A stretch of 64,000 nt of DNA from an uncultured Eubacteriales bacterium (GTDB lineage Bacteria > Bacillota > Clostridia > Oscillospirales > Oscillospiraceae). Positions 7,715-16,620 of the stretch are shown piece by piece. Both the position numbers and the translations under genes were made by a program. The notes under the pieces are model-generated. The model saw only the letters and a list, made by a program, of their open reading frames with translations. It was not told where the DNA came from and did no database searches. Each line of letters starts with the position of its first letter. The first letter of the stretch is position 1. Location: contig CASDSM010000024.1 in NCBI GenBank assembly GCA_949283375.1, positions 1 to 64,000 on the forward strand, given 5' to 3'.

Positions 7715-8680
7715 ATGTTAGAATACTTCGCCGCGCTCGACCCCATGGCGCTCCTCCGGGCCTGTCCCGGCGGCATCGCTCAGGGCCTCATCTGGGGCAT
7801 CATGGCTCTGGGCGTCTACCTCACCTTCCGGGTGCTGGACTTTGCCGACCTCACCGTGGACGGCTCGCTCGCCACCGGAGGCGCGGTCTGCATCATGCTC
7901 ATCATGGACGGCTGGAACCCCGAGCTGGCGCTGGTGGTCTCCTTCGCTGCGGGCGTGATTTCCGGCATCGCCACCGGATTTCTCCACACTGCGCTGGGCA
8001 TTCCCCCCATTCTGGCGGGCATCCTGACCCAGATCTCCCTCTACTCCATCAACCTGAACATCATGGGCAAGGCGAATCAGGCGATCAACGTCAACAGCGT
8101 CACCCTGAATTTCACCTCCAACGTGAATCTGCTGCCGCGCACCATCCTGATCGTCGCCATCTGCTGCGCCGTGCTCATCGCGGCCATCTACTGGTATATG
8201 GGCACCGAGCAGGGCTCCTCCATCCGCTCCACCGGCACGAACGCGCAGATGTCCCGCGCGCAGGGGATCAACACCAACGTGATGAAGGTGATCGCCCTCG
8301 CCCTCTCCAACGGCCTGGTCGCCCTCTCCGGCGGCATCCTCTCCCAGTATCAGGGCTTTGCCGACGTGAATATGGGCCGCGGCGCGATCGTCATCGGCCT
8401 GGCCGCCGTCATCATCGGCGAGGTCCTGGGCGAGGCCATCCTGGGCAAGCACCTGAACTTCTGGCTCCGGCTCCTCTTTGTGGTGCTCGGCGCCGTGATC
8501 TACTACCTGGTCTATGTCTTTGTCCTCTGGCTCAAGTTCCCGCCGGACAACATGAAGCTGCTCACCGCCATCGTGGTCGCCATCTTCCTCGCCACCCCCT
8601 ATCTCAAGGCGAAGTATTTCGCCAGGAGCTACGGGGCAAAATACCTCGCCCGTGTGATGGGCCGGAAGAAGGAGGGCTGA
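7715..8680 (+). CDS. ABC importer permease (paralogue of TrpY-like)
   Basis: The 321-residue integral membrane protein (MLEYFAALDPMALL) has about nine hydrophobic segments and the same family loops as the minus-strand permease, including LDFADLTVDGSLATGG and STGTNAQMSRAQGIN. The start at 7715 is preferred over an ATG 15 codons upstream because GGGAGG (7701-7706) lies eight bases before it, whereas the upstream ATG falls at the base of the preceding terminator. It shares an operon with the ATPase, whose start lies three bases beyond this stop. Confidence 0.85.
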   Translation: MLEYFAALDPMALLRACPGGIAQGLIWGIMALGVYLTFRVLDFADLTVDGSLATGGAVCIMLIMDGWNPELALVVSFAAGVISGIATGFLHTALGIPPILAGILTQISLYSINLNIMGKANQAINVNSVTLNFTSNVNLLPRTILIVAICCAVLIAAIYWYMGTEQGSSIRSTGTNAQMSRAQGINTNVMKVIALALSNGLVALSGGILSQYQGFADVNMGRGAIVIGLAAVIIGEVLGEAILGKHLNFWLRLLFVVLGAVIYYLVYVFVLWLKFPPDNMKLLTAIVVAIFLATPYLKAKYFARSYGAKYLARVMGRKKEG

Positions 8681-8683
8681 ACC

Positions 8684-9478
8684 ATGCTGAAGGTCAACAA
8701 TGTGATCAAGGTGTTCAACCCGGACACCATCAATGAGAAGGTAGCCCTCAACGGCCTGAACCTCCACCTCGCGCCGGGCGACTTCTGCACCGTCATCGGC
8801 GGCAACGGCGCGGGCAAGAGCACCATGCTCAACGCCATCGCCGGCGTCTGGGGGGTGGACCAGGGCAATATCATCATCGACGGGGTGAACGTCACCCGCT
8901 GGCCGGAGCACAAGCGCGCGAGCCTGCTCGGCCGCGTCTTCCAGGACCCGATGACCGGCACCGCCGCCACCATGCAGATCGACGAGAACCTCGCCCTCGC
9001 GGCCCGGCGCGGCCAGCGGCGCGGGCTGAAGTGGGGCGTCACCGCCAAGGAGCGCGCGCGCTATCAGGAGATGCTCGCCGACCTCGGCCTCGGCCTGGAG
9101 GGGCGGCTGACCACCAAGGTGGGCCTGCTCTCCGGCGGCCAGCGCCAGGCCGTCACCCTGCTCATGGCCACCCTCAAGGAGCCCAAGCTCCTCCTGCTCG
9201 ACGAGCACACCGCCGCCCTCGACCCCAAGACGGCGGCCAAGGTGCTCGAGTTGACGGACAGGATCGTCAGCCAGCACAAGCTCACCACCCTCATGATCAC
9301 CCACAATATGCGCGACGCCATTGCCCACGGCAACCGCCTGATCATGATGAAGGACGGGCGCATCATCCTCGACATCGCCGGGGAGGAGAAGCGGAACCTC
9401 ACCGTGGAGGACCTGCTGGCCAAGTTCTCCGAGGCCTCCGGCGAGGAATTTGCCAACGACCGGATGATCCTCGGCTGA
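8684..9478 (+). CDS. ABC importer ATPase (paralogue of TrpZ-like)
   Basis: The 264-residue ATPase has Walker A GGNGAGKST, the signature LLSGGQRQAVT, Walker B LLLLDEHTAALDP and the switch MITHN. It closely parallels the minus-strand ATPase (shared N-terminal V-FNPDTINEK and C-terminal NLTVEDLLAKF segments), so the whole three-gene set looks duplicated rather than only one gene. GGAGG lies upstream within the permease end. A strong terminator follows 26 bases after the stop. Confidence 0.87.
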   Translation: MLKVNNVIKVFNPDTINEKVALNGLNLHLAPGDFCTVIGGNGAGKSTMLNAIAGVWGVDQGNIIIDGVNVTRWPEHKRASLLGRVFQDPMTGTAATMQIDENLALAARRGQRRGLKWGVTAKERARYQEMLADLGLGLEGRLTTKVGLLSGGQRQAVTLLMATLKEPKLLLLDEHTAALDPKTAAKVLELTDRIVSQHKLTTLMITHNMRDAIAHGNRLIMMKDGRIILDIAGEEKRNLTVEDLLAKFSEASGEEFANDRMILG

Positions 9479-9503
9479 GCCCACGATAAAATCACACAAA
9501 CGG

Positions 9504-9546
9504 AAAGCTGCGCTACACCGCCGGTGTGCCGCAGCTTTCTTCATTT
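9504..9546 (+). terminator. Terminator of the second ABC operon
   Basis: AAAGCTGCG (9504-9512) pairs with CGCAGCTTT (9530-9538), with an inner ACACC/GGTGT stem, followed by CTTCATTTTC. Confidence 0.8.
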
Positions 9547-9756
9547 TCCTGTCCCGTTATGCGCTTAACCATCGCAATATCATTAGATGGATAGGTTTTC
9601 CGATATGGCTTTTTGTTGCCTCCACATGCTTCTTTTTTCGGAGCTTCCCACTTTGCACAATAGCGCCTGCATTTATGGAGAGCTGCTCATGCATTTTCAC
9701 CGGATAGTTTTTATTTTTTGCTCTGGTGATTTTGTCTCAGCGCTCCGGCGGGCGGA

Positions 9757-9814
9757 GCGGTTCCGGTTTGCCCCTCTCGCGGGTGCGGAAAGGGGCACAG
9801 GAAACCGCGTTTTT
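9757..9814 (+). terminator. Imperfect long hairpin with T tract
   Basis: GCGGTTCCGG...GCCCC pairs imperfectly with GGGGC...GGAAACCGC and is followed by GTTTTTCC. It could end a short upstream transcript or act as an attenuator. No gene ends just before it. Confidence 0.5.
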
Positions 9815-9850
9815 CCTCAAAAAATTCTGGTTGGATTTCACAAAATTTGC

Positions 9851-9903
9851 CATTTCTTTTTGTGGTAAAGGGAGAAGTTTCTGCCAGCCAACAAAAAGAA
9901 ATG
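9851..9903. repeat. 13-bp perfect inverted repeat upstream of sugar ABC operon
   Basis: CATTTCTTTTTGT (9851-9863) and ACAAAAAGAAATG (9891-9903) are exact inverted copies with a 27-base loop, in AT-rich DNA 110-160 bases before the binding-protein start. They could be a paired operator for a regulator or an RNA hairpin. Their role is not known. Confidence 0.6.
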
Positions 9904-10013
9904 CCCGGCTCACAATTGTCTATGTCACATTCTGCCTCCTGCTAGTAATCTTAATGCAAGTTCATTGAGAAAACTTGAGTCTCAGTGGAAACATTACAGA
10001 AGGAGGAAAACAC

Positions 10014-11363
10014 ATGAAAACTCGCAACAGAATTCTTGCTCTCCTGCTGGCCCTGGCCATGATGCTGGCGCTGGCCGCCTGCGGCGGCTCCAGTGACGGC
10101 GGCTCCAGTGACGGCGGCTCCGGTGACGGCGGCGGCTCCGGCGGCGGCAGCTCTGCCGATCAGCTCGAGGTCTGGATCTGGGACAACGACCAGCTCGCCG
10201 GCCTGCAGGAGATCGCGGACCTTTGGACGGAGCAGAGCGGCGTCCCGGTCAAGATTAACGTCGTCACCTGGGACAACTACTGGACCCTGCTTGAGGCCGG
10301 CGCGAGCGGCGGTGAGATGGCGGATGTCTTCTGGATGCACGTCAACGAGGCGCAGAAGTACATGGAAAACGGCATTCTGCTCGACCTCACCCCCTACATC
10401 GAGGCCTCTGACTCCGTCGACCTTGCCAACTACTATCCCGACGCCGTCTCCCTCTACAGCTATGACGGCAAAAATTACGGCATCCCGAAGGACCACGACG
10501 TCAACGTGATTCTCTACAACAAGGCCGTCTTTGACCAGTATGGCTTTGATTATCCGGACGAGACCTGGACTTGGGAGACCTACTATGAGGTTGCCTCCGG
10601 CATCACCGCCGCCAGCGGCGGCAGCGTCTACGGCGCGGCGATGAACACCACCAACGACCAGGACGGCTGGTGGAACATTGTCTACGCTTACGGCGGCAGC
10701 ATCATCAGCGAGGACAAGACCACCTCCGGTCTGGACAGCGCTGAGACCAAGGAGGCGATGGAGTTCGTCGCCCGCCTGATCGACGACGCCTTTGCTCCGC
10801 AGGCGCTGGTCTCTGAGAACGGCACCGGCGGCCTGTTCACCAACGGCCTGGCCGCGATGATCACCCAGGGCAACTACACGATCCGCAACTACACCACCTA
10901 TGACAACGCTTCCGACTTCGGTGTGGCGGTCATGCCCTACCATGATGCCAACGGCAACGGCCAGTGCGACGACGGCGAGCGCGTGACGGTCTACAACTCC
11001 CTGAGCTGGTCCGCTGCGGCCAACAGCGAGCATCCTGACGAGGCCTACAGCCTGATCGAGTGGTTCACCTCCGAGGAGATGCAGATCAAGCAGGCCGAGC
11101 TGGGCGTGACTCTGGCCGGTTACATCGGCGCTGACGATGCCTATGCGCAGACCATCTCCGACGCCGGCATCGACGCCTCCGCCGTGCAGGTCATGAACGA
11201 CACCGCCACGCTGATCTCCTATCCCTTCTCCAAGTACACCACCAACTGGCAGAATAACATCCGTGAGACGCTGGTTGCCGCCTGGCTGGACACCTCCGTG
11301 ATGTCCGACAAGCTGGACGAGGCCGCCGCGTACATGAACGATATTCTGGCCACCGAGTCCTGA
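10014..11363 (+). CDS. Carbohydrate ABC transporter binding lipoprotein (family 1)
   Basis: The 449-residue product has a lipoprotein signal ending LALAAC, then a low-complexity Ser/Asp/Gly linker of about 22 residues with near-repeats of SSDGG. The family 1 binding fold follows, beginning LEVWIWDNDQLAGLQEIADLWTEQSGVPVKI. Typical features are the EMADVFWMH hinge, the NGILLDLTPYIE helix and YGIPKDHDVNVILYN. GGAGG lies seven bases before the ATG at 10014. With two permeases and a GH36 enzyme downstream, the ligand is likely an alpha-galactoside such as raffinose or melibiose. Closest analogues by context are MsmE and RafE. Confidence 0.85.
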   Translation: MKTRNRILALLLALAMMLALAACGGSSDGGSSDGGSGDGGGSGGGSSADQLEVWIWDNDQLAGLQEIADLWTEQSGVPVKINVVTWDNYWTLLEAGASGGEMADVFWMHVNEAQKYMENGILLDLTPYIEASDSVDLANYYPDAVSLYSYDGKNYGIPKDHDVNVILYNKAVFDQYGFDYPDETWTWETYYEVASGITAASGGSVYGAAMNTTNDQDGWWNIVYAYGGSIISEDKTTSGLDSAETKEAMEFVARLIDDAFAPQALVSENGTGGLFTNGLAAMITQGNYTIRNYTTYDNASDFGVAVMPYHDANGNGQCDDGERVTVYNSLSWSAAANSEHPDEAYSLIEWFTSEEMQIKQAELGVTLAGYIGADDAYAQTISDAGIDASAVQVMNDTATLISYPFSKYTTNWQNNIRETLVAAWLDTSVMSDKLDEAAAYMNDILATES

Positions 11364-11374
11364 TTCTCGGCTTT

Positions 11375-11411
11375 GCCGGGGCGGGCGGCAGAGAGACCGC
11401 CCGTCTCCGGC
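11375..11411 (+). other. Intercistronic hairpin after the binding-protein gene
   Basis: GCCGG and CGGGCGG pair with CCGCCCG and CCGGC. There is no T tract, so it more likely stabilises the upstream mRNA end or gives partial termination, as often seen after binding-protein genes. Confidence 0.5.
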
Positions 11412-11448
11412 ATCCGCCTGACCTGACTCATTTCAAAGGAGGGAGCAT

Positions 11449-12354
11449 ATGAGTCGCGCACAAGGCCTCTCGCGCAAGATGTCCAAGGCGCAGAAGAATG
11501 AGGCGATATGGGGGCTGGCATTCGTCATGCCCACCATGATCGGCCTGATCGTCTTGAACTTCTACCCCATTTTCTACACCATTTACCAGTCCTTCTGCCG
11601 CACCGGCGACTTTGGACGGGGCAACGTCTTCATCGGCCTGACCAACTACGTCAACGTTCTTACCGGCGGGGAATTCTGGGGCAGCCTGCTCAACACCGTC
11701 AAGTATGCCATCATCGAGGTACCCTTCTCTCTGGTGCTGGCGCTGCTTCTGGCCGTGTTCCTCAACCGTAAGATCGCCTTCCGCGGCGGCTACCGCACCA
11801 TCTTCTTCCTGCCGATGGTCTGCGCCCCCGCCGCCGTCGCGATGGTCTGGAAGTTCCTGTACAACCAGAACTTCGGCCTGCTTAACAACCTCTTCGGCAC
11901 TGACATCGCCTGGATCTCCGACCCCAATATCGCCTGGATCGCCATCGGCATCATTGGCGTGTGGTCCATCGTGGGTTATAATATGATCCTCTTCCTCTCT
12001 GGCCTGCAGGAGATCCCCCACGACTACTACGAGGCCGCCGACATCGATGGCGCCACCGGCATCCGCCAGTTCTTCTACATCACCGTCCCCCTGCTCAGCC
12101 CCACCACCTTCTTCATCCTGCAGACCCGTATCATCGGCGCGCTTCAAATCTTTGATCTGGTCTACATGGTGATGGACGAGACCAACCAGGCCCTGTCCTC
12201 CGTACAGTCGGTGGTCTATCTGTTCTACAAATACGCCTTTACCAACGGCGACCGCGGCTACGGCGCGGCCATCGTCGTCAGCATGCTTGTCATCATCATG
12301 ATCATCACCTTTGTCTTGCAGAAGAGCGAGAAAAAGTGGGTATTCTACAACTAA
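11449..12354 (+). CDS. Sugar ABC transporter permease 1 (MsmF/RafF type)
   Basis: The 301-residue protein has six membrane segments and the classical EAA loop (IPHDYYEAADIDGATGIRQFFYITVPLL at about residues 190-217) that contacts the ATPase. The N-terminus (GLAFVMPTMIGLIVLNFYPIFYTIYQSF) is typical of the MalF-like partner in sugar importers. GGAGGGAG lies upstream of the ATG. It pairs with the next gene as a heterodimeric channel. No ATPase gene is in this operon, so a shared MsmK/UgpC-type ATPase encoded elsewhere is expected. Confidence 0.88.
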   Translation: MSRAQGLSRKMSKAQKNEAIWGLAFVMPTMIGLIVLNFYPIFYTIYQSFCRTGDFGRGNVFIGLTNYVNVLTGGEFWGSLLNTVKYAIIEVPFSLVLALLLAVFLNRKIAFRGGYRTIFFLPMVCAPAAVAMVWKFLYNQNFGLLNNLFGTDIAWISDPNIAWIAIGIIGVWSIVGYNMILFLSGLQEIPHDYYEAADIDGATGIRQFFYITVPLLSPTTFFILQTRIIGALQIFDLVYMVMDETNQALSSVQSVVYLFYKYAFTNGDRGYGAAIVVSMLVIIMIITFVLQKSEKKWVFYN

Positions 12355-12366
12355 GGGGGGCGCACG

Positions 12367-13212
12367 ATGGATAGCTATACCATGAAAAAGCGCTTGACAC
12401 AGACGCTCATTCATATCATCCTGATTCTGGTGTCCATCACCATGATCGTCCCCTTCGCGTGGATGCTGCTCACGTCGTTTAAGACAATCTCAGAGGCCAG
12501 CAGCATTGACCCCTTCATCATCTTCCCGGCAGACTGGGCCGGAGGAGTGGAGAACTTCGTCAATGTCTGGAAGAGCTATAACTTTCTCTACCTGTACGGC
12601 AACACGCTGCTGATGATCTTCTGGCGCGTGGTGTGCGCGGTGCTCACGGCGACGATGGCGGGCTACGCCTTTGGCCGCCTGAACTTCCCGCTCAAGAACG
12701 CGCTGTTCTCCCTGGTGCTCATCCAGATGATGGTGCCCGGCCAGATCTTTATCATCCCGCAGTACGTCATGGTCTCCAACCTGGGCATGATGAACACCAT
12801 GTTTGCCCTGGTCTTCCCCGGTATGGTCACCGCGTTTGGCACCTTCCTGCTGAAAACCGGCTATCAGGGCCTCCCGCGTGACCTGGAGGAGGCCGCCGCT
12901 ATCGACGGGTGTAACATCGGCCAGCGCTTCCTCTTCATCATGGCTCCGCTGACCCGGTCCTCTATGGTCTCCCTCGGCATCATGACCGCCGTGTTCGCCT
13001 ACAAGGACCTGATGTGGCCCATGATCGTGTGCACCAACGCCACCAGCACCACCCTGTCCGCCGCTCTGTCGAAAATGCAGGGCCAGTACAGCAGCAACTA
13101 TCCTCAGATGATGGCCGCTGCCCTGATGGCCTGCCTGCCGATGATCGTCCTCTACCTCTGCTTCCAGAAGCAGTTCGTCCAGGGCATCGCCACCTCCGGC
13201 GGCAAGCTGTAA
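12367..13212 (+). CDS. Sugar ABC transporter permease 2 (MsmG/RafG type)
   Basis: The 281-residue partner permease has six membrane segments and an EAA loop (LPRDLEEAAAIDGCNIGQRFLFIMAPL). It starts IILILVSITMIVPFAWMLLTSFK, as usual for the MalG-like subunit, and ends with the typical VQGIATSGGKL tail. The gap to the preceding stop is 12 bases and contains GGGGGG as a ribosome site, so the two subunits are made together. Confidence 0.88.
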   Translation: MDSYTMKKRLTQTLIHIILILVSITMIVPFAWMLLTSFKTISEASSIDPFIIFPADWAGGVENFVNVWKSYNFLYLYGNTLLMIFWRVVCAVLTATMAGYAFGRLNFPLKNALFSLVLIQMMVPGQIFIIPQYVMVSNLGMMNTMFALVFPGMVTAFGTFLLKTGYQGLPRDLEEAAAIDGCNIGQRFLFIMAPLTRSSMVSLGIMTAVFAYKDLMWPMIVCTNATSTTLSAALSKMQGQYSSNYPQMMAAALMACLPMIVLYLCFQKQFVQGIATSGGKL

Positions 13213-13235
13213 TCCCACTCTCCCTTCCCCTTTCC

Positions 13236-13271
13236 GGCAGGCGAAGCCGTCTCCGTGCGGCTTCGCCTGCC
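13236..13271 (+). other. 14-bp hairpin between permease 2 and the AraC gene
   Basis: GGCAGGCGAAGCCG (13236-13249) pairs perfectly with CGGCTTCGCCTGCC (13258-13271) around an eight-base loop. There is no T tract. It may mark a processing site or a partial stop between transport and regulatory genes. Confidence 0.5.
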
Positions 13272-13383
13272 ACCGCGAATGCCTCCGGCCGGCGCAGGAA
13301 GGGGGACAGCCCCCTGTCCCCCTTCCTGTACCTGTCGCCCCACCTCGCCATGAATGTCCGCACGAAAGAGAGGTCCCTCCGAC

Positions 13384-14295
13384 ATGGCCTACCAGACAGA
13401 GCATTACCACGAAACCACGCGATTTCGCTGCATGGAGTACCTGCACCGGCAGTCTGACTCACTCTCGCTGAATATGGTCGGCATGGAGCGCTGCGCACCG
13501 GGCAAGGCCTACGGCCCGGCCAGCCGCGCGGGCTATCACCTGCACGTCGTCCTCACCGGAGAGGGGACGCTGGAGGTGAACGGCCAGCACACCACCCTCC
13601 ACTCCGGACAGATTTTTCTGGAGAAGCCGGGCGAGGTGACCCATTACTACGCGCACCGGGACAACCCCTGGACCTACTGCTGGGTCACCTTCTCCGGCGA
13701 CAAGGCGGAGTACTATATGCGCCAGGCCGGCTTTGGCGACGGCGTGAACACGGCGAACAGCTATGTGGACACCGACCAGTTCTATGACCTGGCAAACCAG
13801 CTCCTCGCCCGGCCGGAGCTCAACCTCGCCAACGACCTGCGGCGGCTCGGCCTGCTCTACCAGTTTATCTCGCTGGCGGTGGAGTCCAACGACCGCTCCT
13901 CCAGCGGCCACCGGAACGCGGAGTACTCCCCCGACTCCTATGTGGACCACGCGCTCGACTTCATCCGCAACAACTACGCGAGCATCAAGGTGGCGGATAT
14001 CTCCAACTATATCGGCATCAACCGGAGCTACTTCACCAACATCTTCAAGCAGCGGGTGGGGGTGTCTCCGCGGGAGTTTCTGATCTCGCTGAAGCTGCGC
14101 GAGAGCGCGCAGCTCCTCGTCTCCTCCGATCTGCCGGTGCAGGACATCTCCCGGCGGGTCGGCTATGACAATCCGCTCACCTTCTCCAAGATGTTCAAGC
14201 GAGCCTATGGCGTCAGCCCCAAGCACTACCGCAGCCAGCCGGAGGAGGAGCGGAGGCCCCTCCCGGAGCTCCCCGCCGGCAGATCGCGCCAATAG
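13384..14295 (+). CDS. AraC-family transcriptional regulator
   Basis: The 303-residue regulator has an N-terminal cupin sensor (YHLHVVLTGEGTLEVNGQ, then SGQIFLEKPGEVTHYYAHRDNPWTYCWVTFSG) and two C-terminal AraC helix-turn-helix motifs (VADISNYIGINRSYFTNIFKQRVGVSPREFL, then VQDISRRVGYDNPLTFSKMFKRAYGVSPKHYR). The layout matches MsmR/RafR-type activators. The start at 13384 follows GAGAGG. Lying between the transporter and the alpha-galactosidase, it probably activates this operon in response to an alpha-galactoside. Confidence 0.88.
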   Translation: MAYQTEHYHETTRFRCMEYLHRQSDSLSLNMVGMERCAPGKAYGPASRAGYHLHVVLTGEGTLEVNGQHTTLHSGQIFLEKPGEVTHYYAHRDNPWTYCWVTFSGDKAEYYMRQAGFGDGVNTANSYVDTDQFYDLANQLLARPELNLANDLRRLGLLYQFISLAVESNDRSSSGHRNAEYSPDSYVDHALDFIRNNYASIKVADISNYIGINRSYFTNIFKQRVGVSPREFLISLKLRESAQLLVSSDLPVQDISRRVGYDNPLTFSKMFKRAYGVSPKHYRSQPEEERRPLPELPAGRSRQ

Positions 14296-14340
14296 CAGCA
14301 GATTACGCCGCGCCTACGCGGCTGACAGGAGGACAAACCC

Positions 14341-16590
14341 ATGAGCATTCAGTTTGACAGCCAGAACCGTTCCTTCACGCTCCACACCCGCAGCACGACC
14401 TATCAGATGCAGGTGGACCAGCCCGGCCACCTACAGCACCTATACTATGGCCGCCGACTAGCGGAGGGGGACCGGATGGACGCCCAGGTTCTGCCCGTCA
14501 ACTGCGGCTTTTCCCCCGTCCCCTATGGCTGCAATGCCGACTATGACTTCTCCCTCGACCTGCTCCCGCAGGAGTACTCCGGCTGCAACACCGGCGACTT
14601 CCGCGTGAGCTGCCTGTCCGTCTCCGATGCCGCCGGGGCGGCGGGCGCGGATTTTCTCTATGTGCGCCATGAGATCTGCGCCGGGAAATATCAGGTGGAC
14701 GGCCTGCCCTGCGCCTATGACAGCGGCGGCGAGGTGGAGACCCTCGTCATCACCCTTGCAGACCCCGTCACCGGGCTGGAGCTGCAGCTCTCCTACGGCG
14801 TCTTTGCCGCGCGCGACGTCATCACCCGTCAGGCCCGGCTCGTCAACCGGAGCGAGCGGCCCATGACGCTGGGCAAGGCGGCCTCCGCCTGCCTCGACCT
14901 GCCCTACGGGCAGTGGGACCTCATCCACTTCCACGGCCGGCACTGCATGGAGCGGCAGATGGAGCGCACATCGCTCACGCAGGCGGTGCAGACCATCTCC
15001 TCCCGCCGGGGGGCCTCCAGCCACCACCACAACCCCTTTGTCATCCTCTGCGACCATCAGGCCACCGAGGACGCGGGGGACTGCTACGGGATGATGCTGG
15101 TCTACTCCGGCAGCCACCGCACCGACATCGAGCTGGAGCAGTCCGGCGGCGTCCGCGCCGTCACCGGCCTGCACGACGAGCTCTTCTCCTGGCATCTCGC
15201 GCCGGGGGAGGTCTTTGACACGCCGGAGGTCCTCCTCTCCTTCACCCATGAGGGGCTGACCCGCCTCTCTCAGCAGTATCACGCCTTCCTGCGGCACAAT
15301 ATCTGCCGGGGCGCGTGGCAGTTTGCCCGCCGCCCCATCCTCATCAACAACTGGGAGGCGACCTATTTCCAGTTTGACGCGGACAAGATCGTGGACATCG
15401 CCGCCAAGGCCGCCGAGCTGGGGGTGGAGATGCTGGTGCTCGACGATGGCTGGTTCGGCAAGCGGGACGACGACTTCACCGGTCTGGGCGACTGGTTCGT
15501 GAACGAGAACAAGCTCCCCGGCGGCCTGAACCCCCTCATCGAGCGCATCCACCGCCTCGGCATGCGCTTTGGCCTCTGGGTCGAGCCGGAGATGGTGAGC
15601 GAGGACTCCGAGCTCTACCGCGCCCACCCCGACTGGGCCCTCACCCTCCCCGGCCGGAAACCCACCCTGGGCCGCAACCAGCTCGTGCTCGACCTGGCGC
15701 GCCCGGAGGTGGTAGACTACCTCTATGACCTGCTGTCCGGCCTGCTGCGGCGCCACCGCATCGACTACATCAAGTGGGACATGAACCGCAATATGACGGA
15801 CGTCTACAGCCGCGCCCTCCCGCCGGAGCGGCAGGGGGAGGCCTCCCACCGCTACATGCTCGGCCTGTACCGCCTGCTCGGGCGGCTGACGGCGGAGTTC
15901 CCGCAGGTGCTCATCGAGGGCTGCGCGGGCGGCGGCGGACGGTTTGACGCCGGAATGCTGGCCTACTGCCCTCAGATCTGGTGCAGTGACGACACCGATG
16001 CGGTGGAGCGGCTGATCATCCAGCACGGCACCTCCTTCGGCTATCCCATCTCGGCGGTGGGGGCGCACGTCTCCGCCTGCCCGAACCATCAGACCGGACG
16101 GACCACCCCGCTGGGCACCCGTGCGGTGGTCGCCATGTCGGGGACCTTCGGCTATGAACTGGACCTCAACAAGCTCTCTGCCAGTGAGGTCCGCGCCGTC
16201 TGCTACCAGATCGAGGACTTCAAGCGCTGGTACCACCTGATCCAGGACGGCCTCTACTACCGCCTGACCGGGGTGGACGGGGACTTCACCGCCTGGCAGA
16301 CCGTCTCTCCCGACCGGAGCGAGGCGCTGGTGAGCGTCGTGGTCACCCATCCGCGGGCGAACGCCCCCCTCGTCCATTTCCGCCTGAAGGGGCTGGACCC
16401 GGAGGGGACCTACCGGATCGCGGTGCAGCGCTTCCTCGGCACGACCAATCTGCCGTCCCCCGGCGAGGCCGGAGGGGACGCGCCCCCGGCGCGCAGATGG
16501 TCGGGCGCGGCGCTGATGTACGGCGGGTACACCCTGCCGCGCATCTCCGGCGATTTCCCCAGCGTACAGCTCCATCTGGTGCGCATCTGA
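14341..16590 (+). CDS. Alpha-galactosidase, GH36
   Basis: The 749-residue enzyme hydrolyses terminal alpha-1,6-galactosides such as raffinose, stachyose or melibiose. It has the GH36 layout: an N-terminal beta-sandwich, a catalytic barrel and a C-terminal beta domain. Visible motifs are LDDGWFGKRDDD, the nucleophile segment YIKWDMNR (Asp480) and the acid/base segment WCSDDTDA (Asp550), plus EGCAGGGGRFD between them. Length is normal for bacterial GH36 enzymes. No signal peptide is seen, so it acts in the cytoplasm on sugars imported by the ABC system. AGGAGG lies before the ATG. Confidence 0.92.
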   Translation: MSIQFDSQNRSFTLHTRSTTYQMQVDQPGHLQHLYYGRRLAEGDRMDAQVLPVNCGFSPVPYGCNADYDFSLDLLPQEYSGCNTGDFRVSCLSVSDAAGAAGADFLYVRHEICAGKYQVDGLPCAYDSGGEVETLVITLADPVTGLELQLSYGVFAARDVITRQARLVNRSERPMTLGKAASACLDLPYGQWDLIHFHGRHCMERQMERTSLTQAVQTISSRRGASSHHHNPFVILCDHQATEDAGDCYGMMLVYSGSHRTDIELEQSGGVRAVTGLHDELFSWHLAPGEVFDTPEVLLSFTHEGLTRLSQQYHAFLRHNICRGAWQFARRPILINNWEATYFQFDADKIVDIAAKAAELGVEMLVLDDGWFGKRDDDFTGLGDWFVNENKLPGGLNPLIERIHRLGMRFGLWVEPEMVSEDSELYRAHPDWALTLPGRKPTLGRNQLVLDLARPEVVDYLYDLLSGLLRRHRIDYIKWDMNRNMTDVYSRALPPERQGEASHRYMLGLYRLLGRLTAEFPQVLIEGCAGGGGRFDAGMLAYCPQIWCSDDTDAVERLIIQHGTSFGYPISAVGAHVSACPNHQTGRTTPLGTRAVVAMSGTFGYELDLNKLSASEVRAVCYQIEDFKRWYHLIQDGLYYRLTGVDGDFTAWQTVSPDRSEALVSVVVTHPRANAPLVHFRLKGLDPEGTYRIAVQRFLGTTNLPSPGEAGGDAPPARRWSGAALMYGGYTLPRISGDFPSVQLHLVRI

Positions 16591-16620
16591 CCGTCTATCA
16601 CACAGAGGAGGCATTATCCC

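Larger units (their letters stand above)
9547..10013 (+). other. 467-base gap upstream of the alpha-galactoside operon
   Basis: No convincing gene is present; open frames here have no ribosome site and no recognisable protein pattern. The gap contains a terminator-like hairpin at 9757-9814 and a 13-bp inverted repeat at 9851-9903, each listed separately. I could not identify a convincing sigma-A promoter for the downstream operon, so it may need an activator such as the AraC-type protein encoded in the operon. Confidence 0.6.

Noticed and set aside
9916..9949. TTGTCT and TAGTAAT as promoter of the alpha-galactoside operon
   Set aside because: The spacing is 21-22 bases, too long for sigma-A.
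9587..9968. Two overlapping plus-strand frames of 80-93 codons in the gap before the sugar operon
   Set aside because: There is no ribosome site. They cross a terminator-like hairpin and an inverted repeat, and composition is unlike neighbouring genes.
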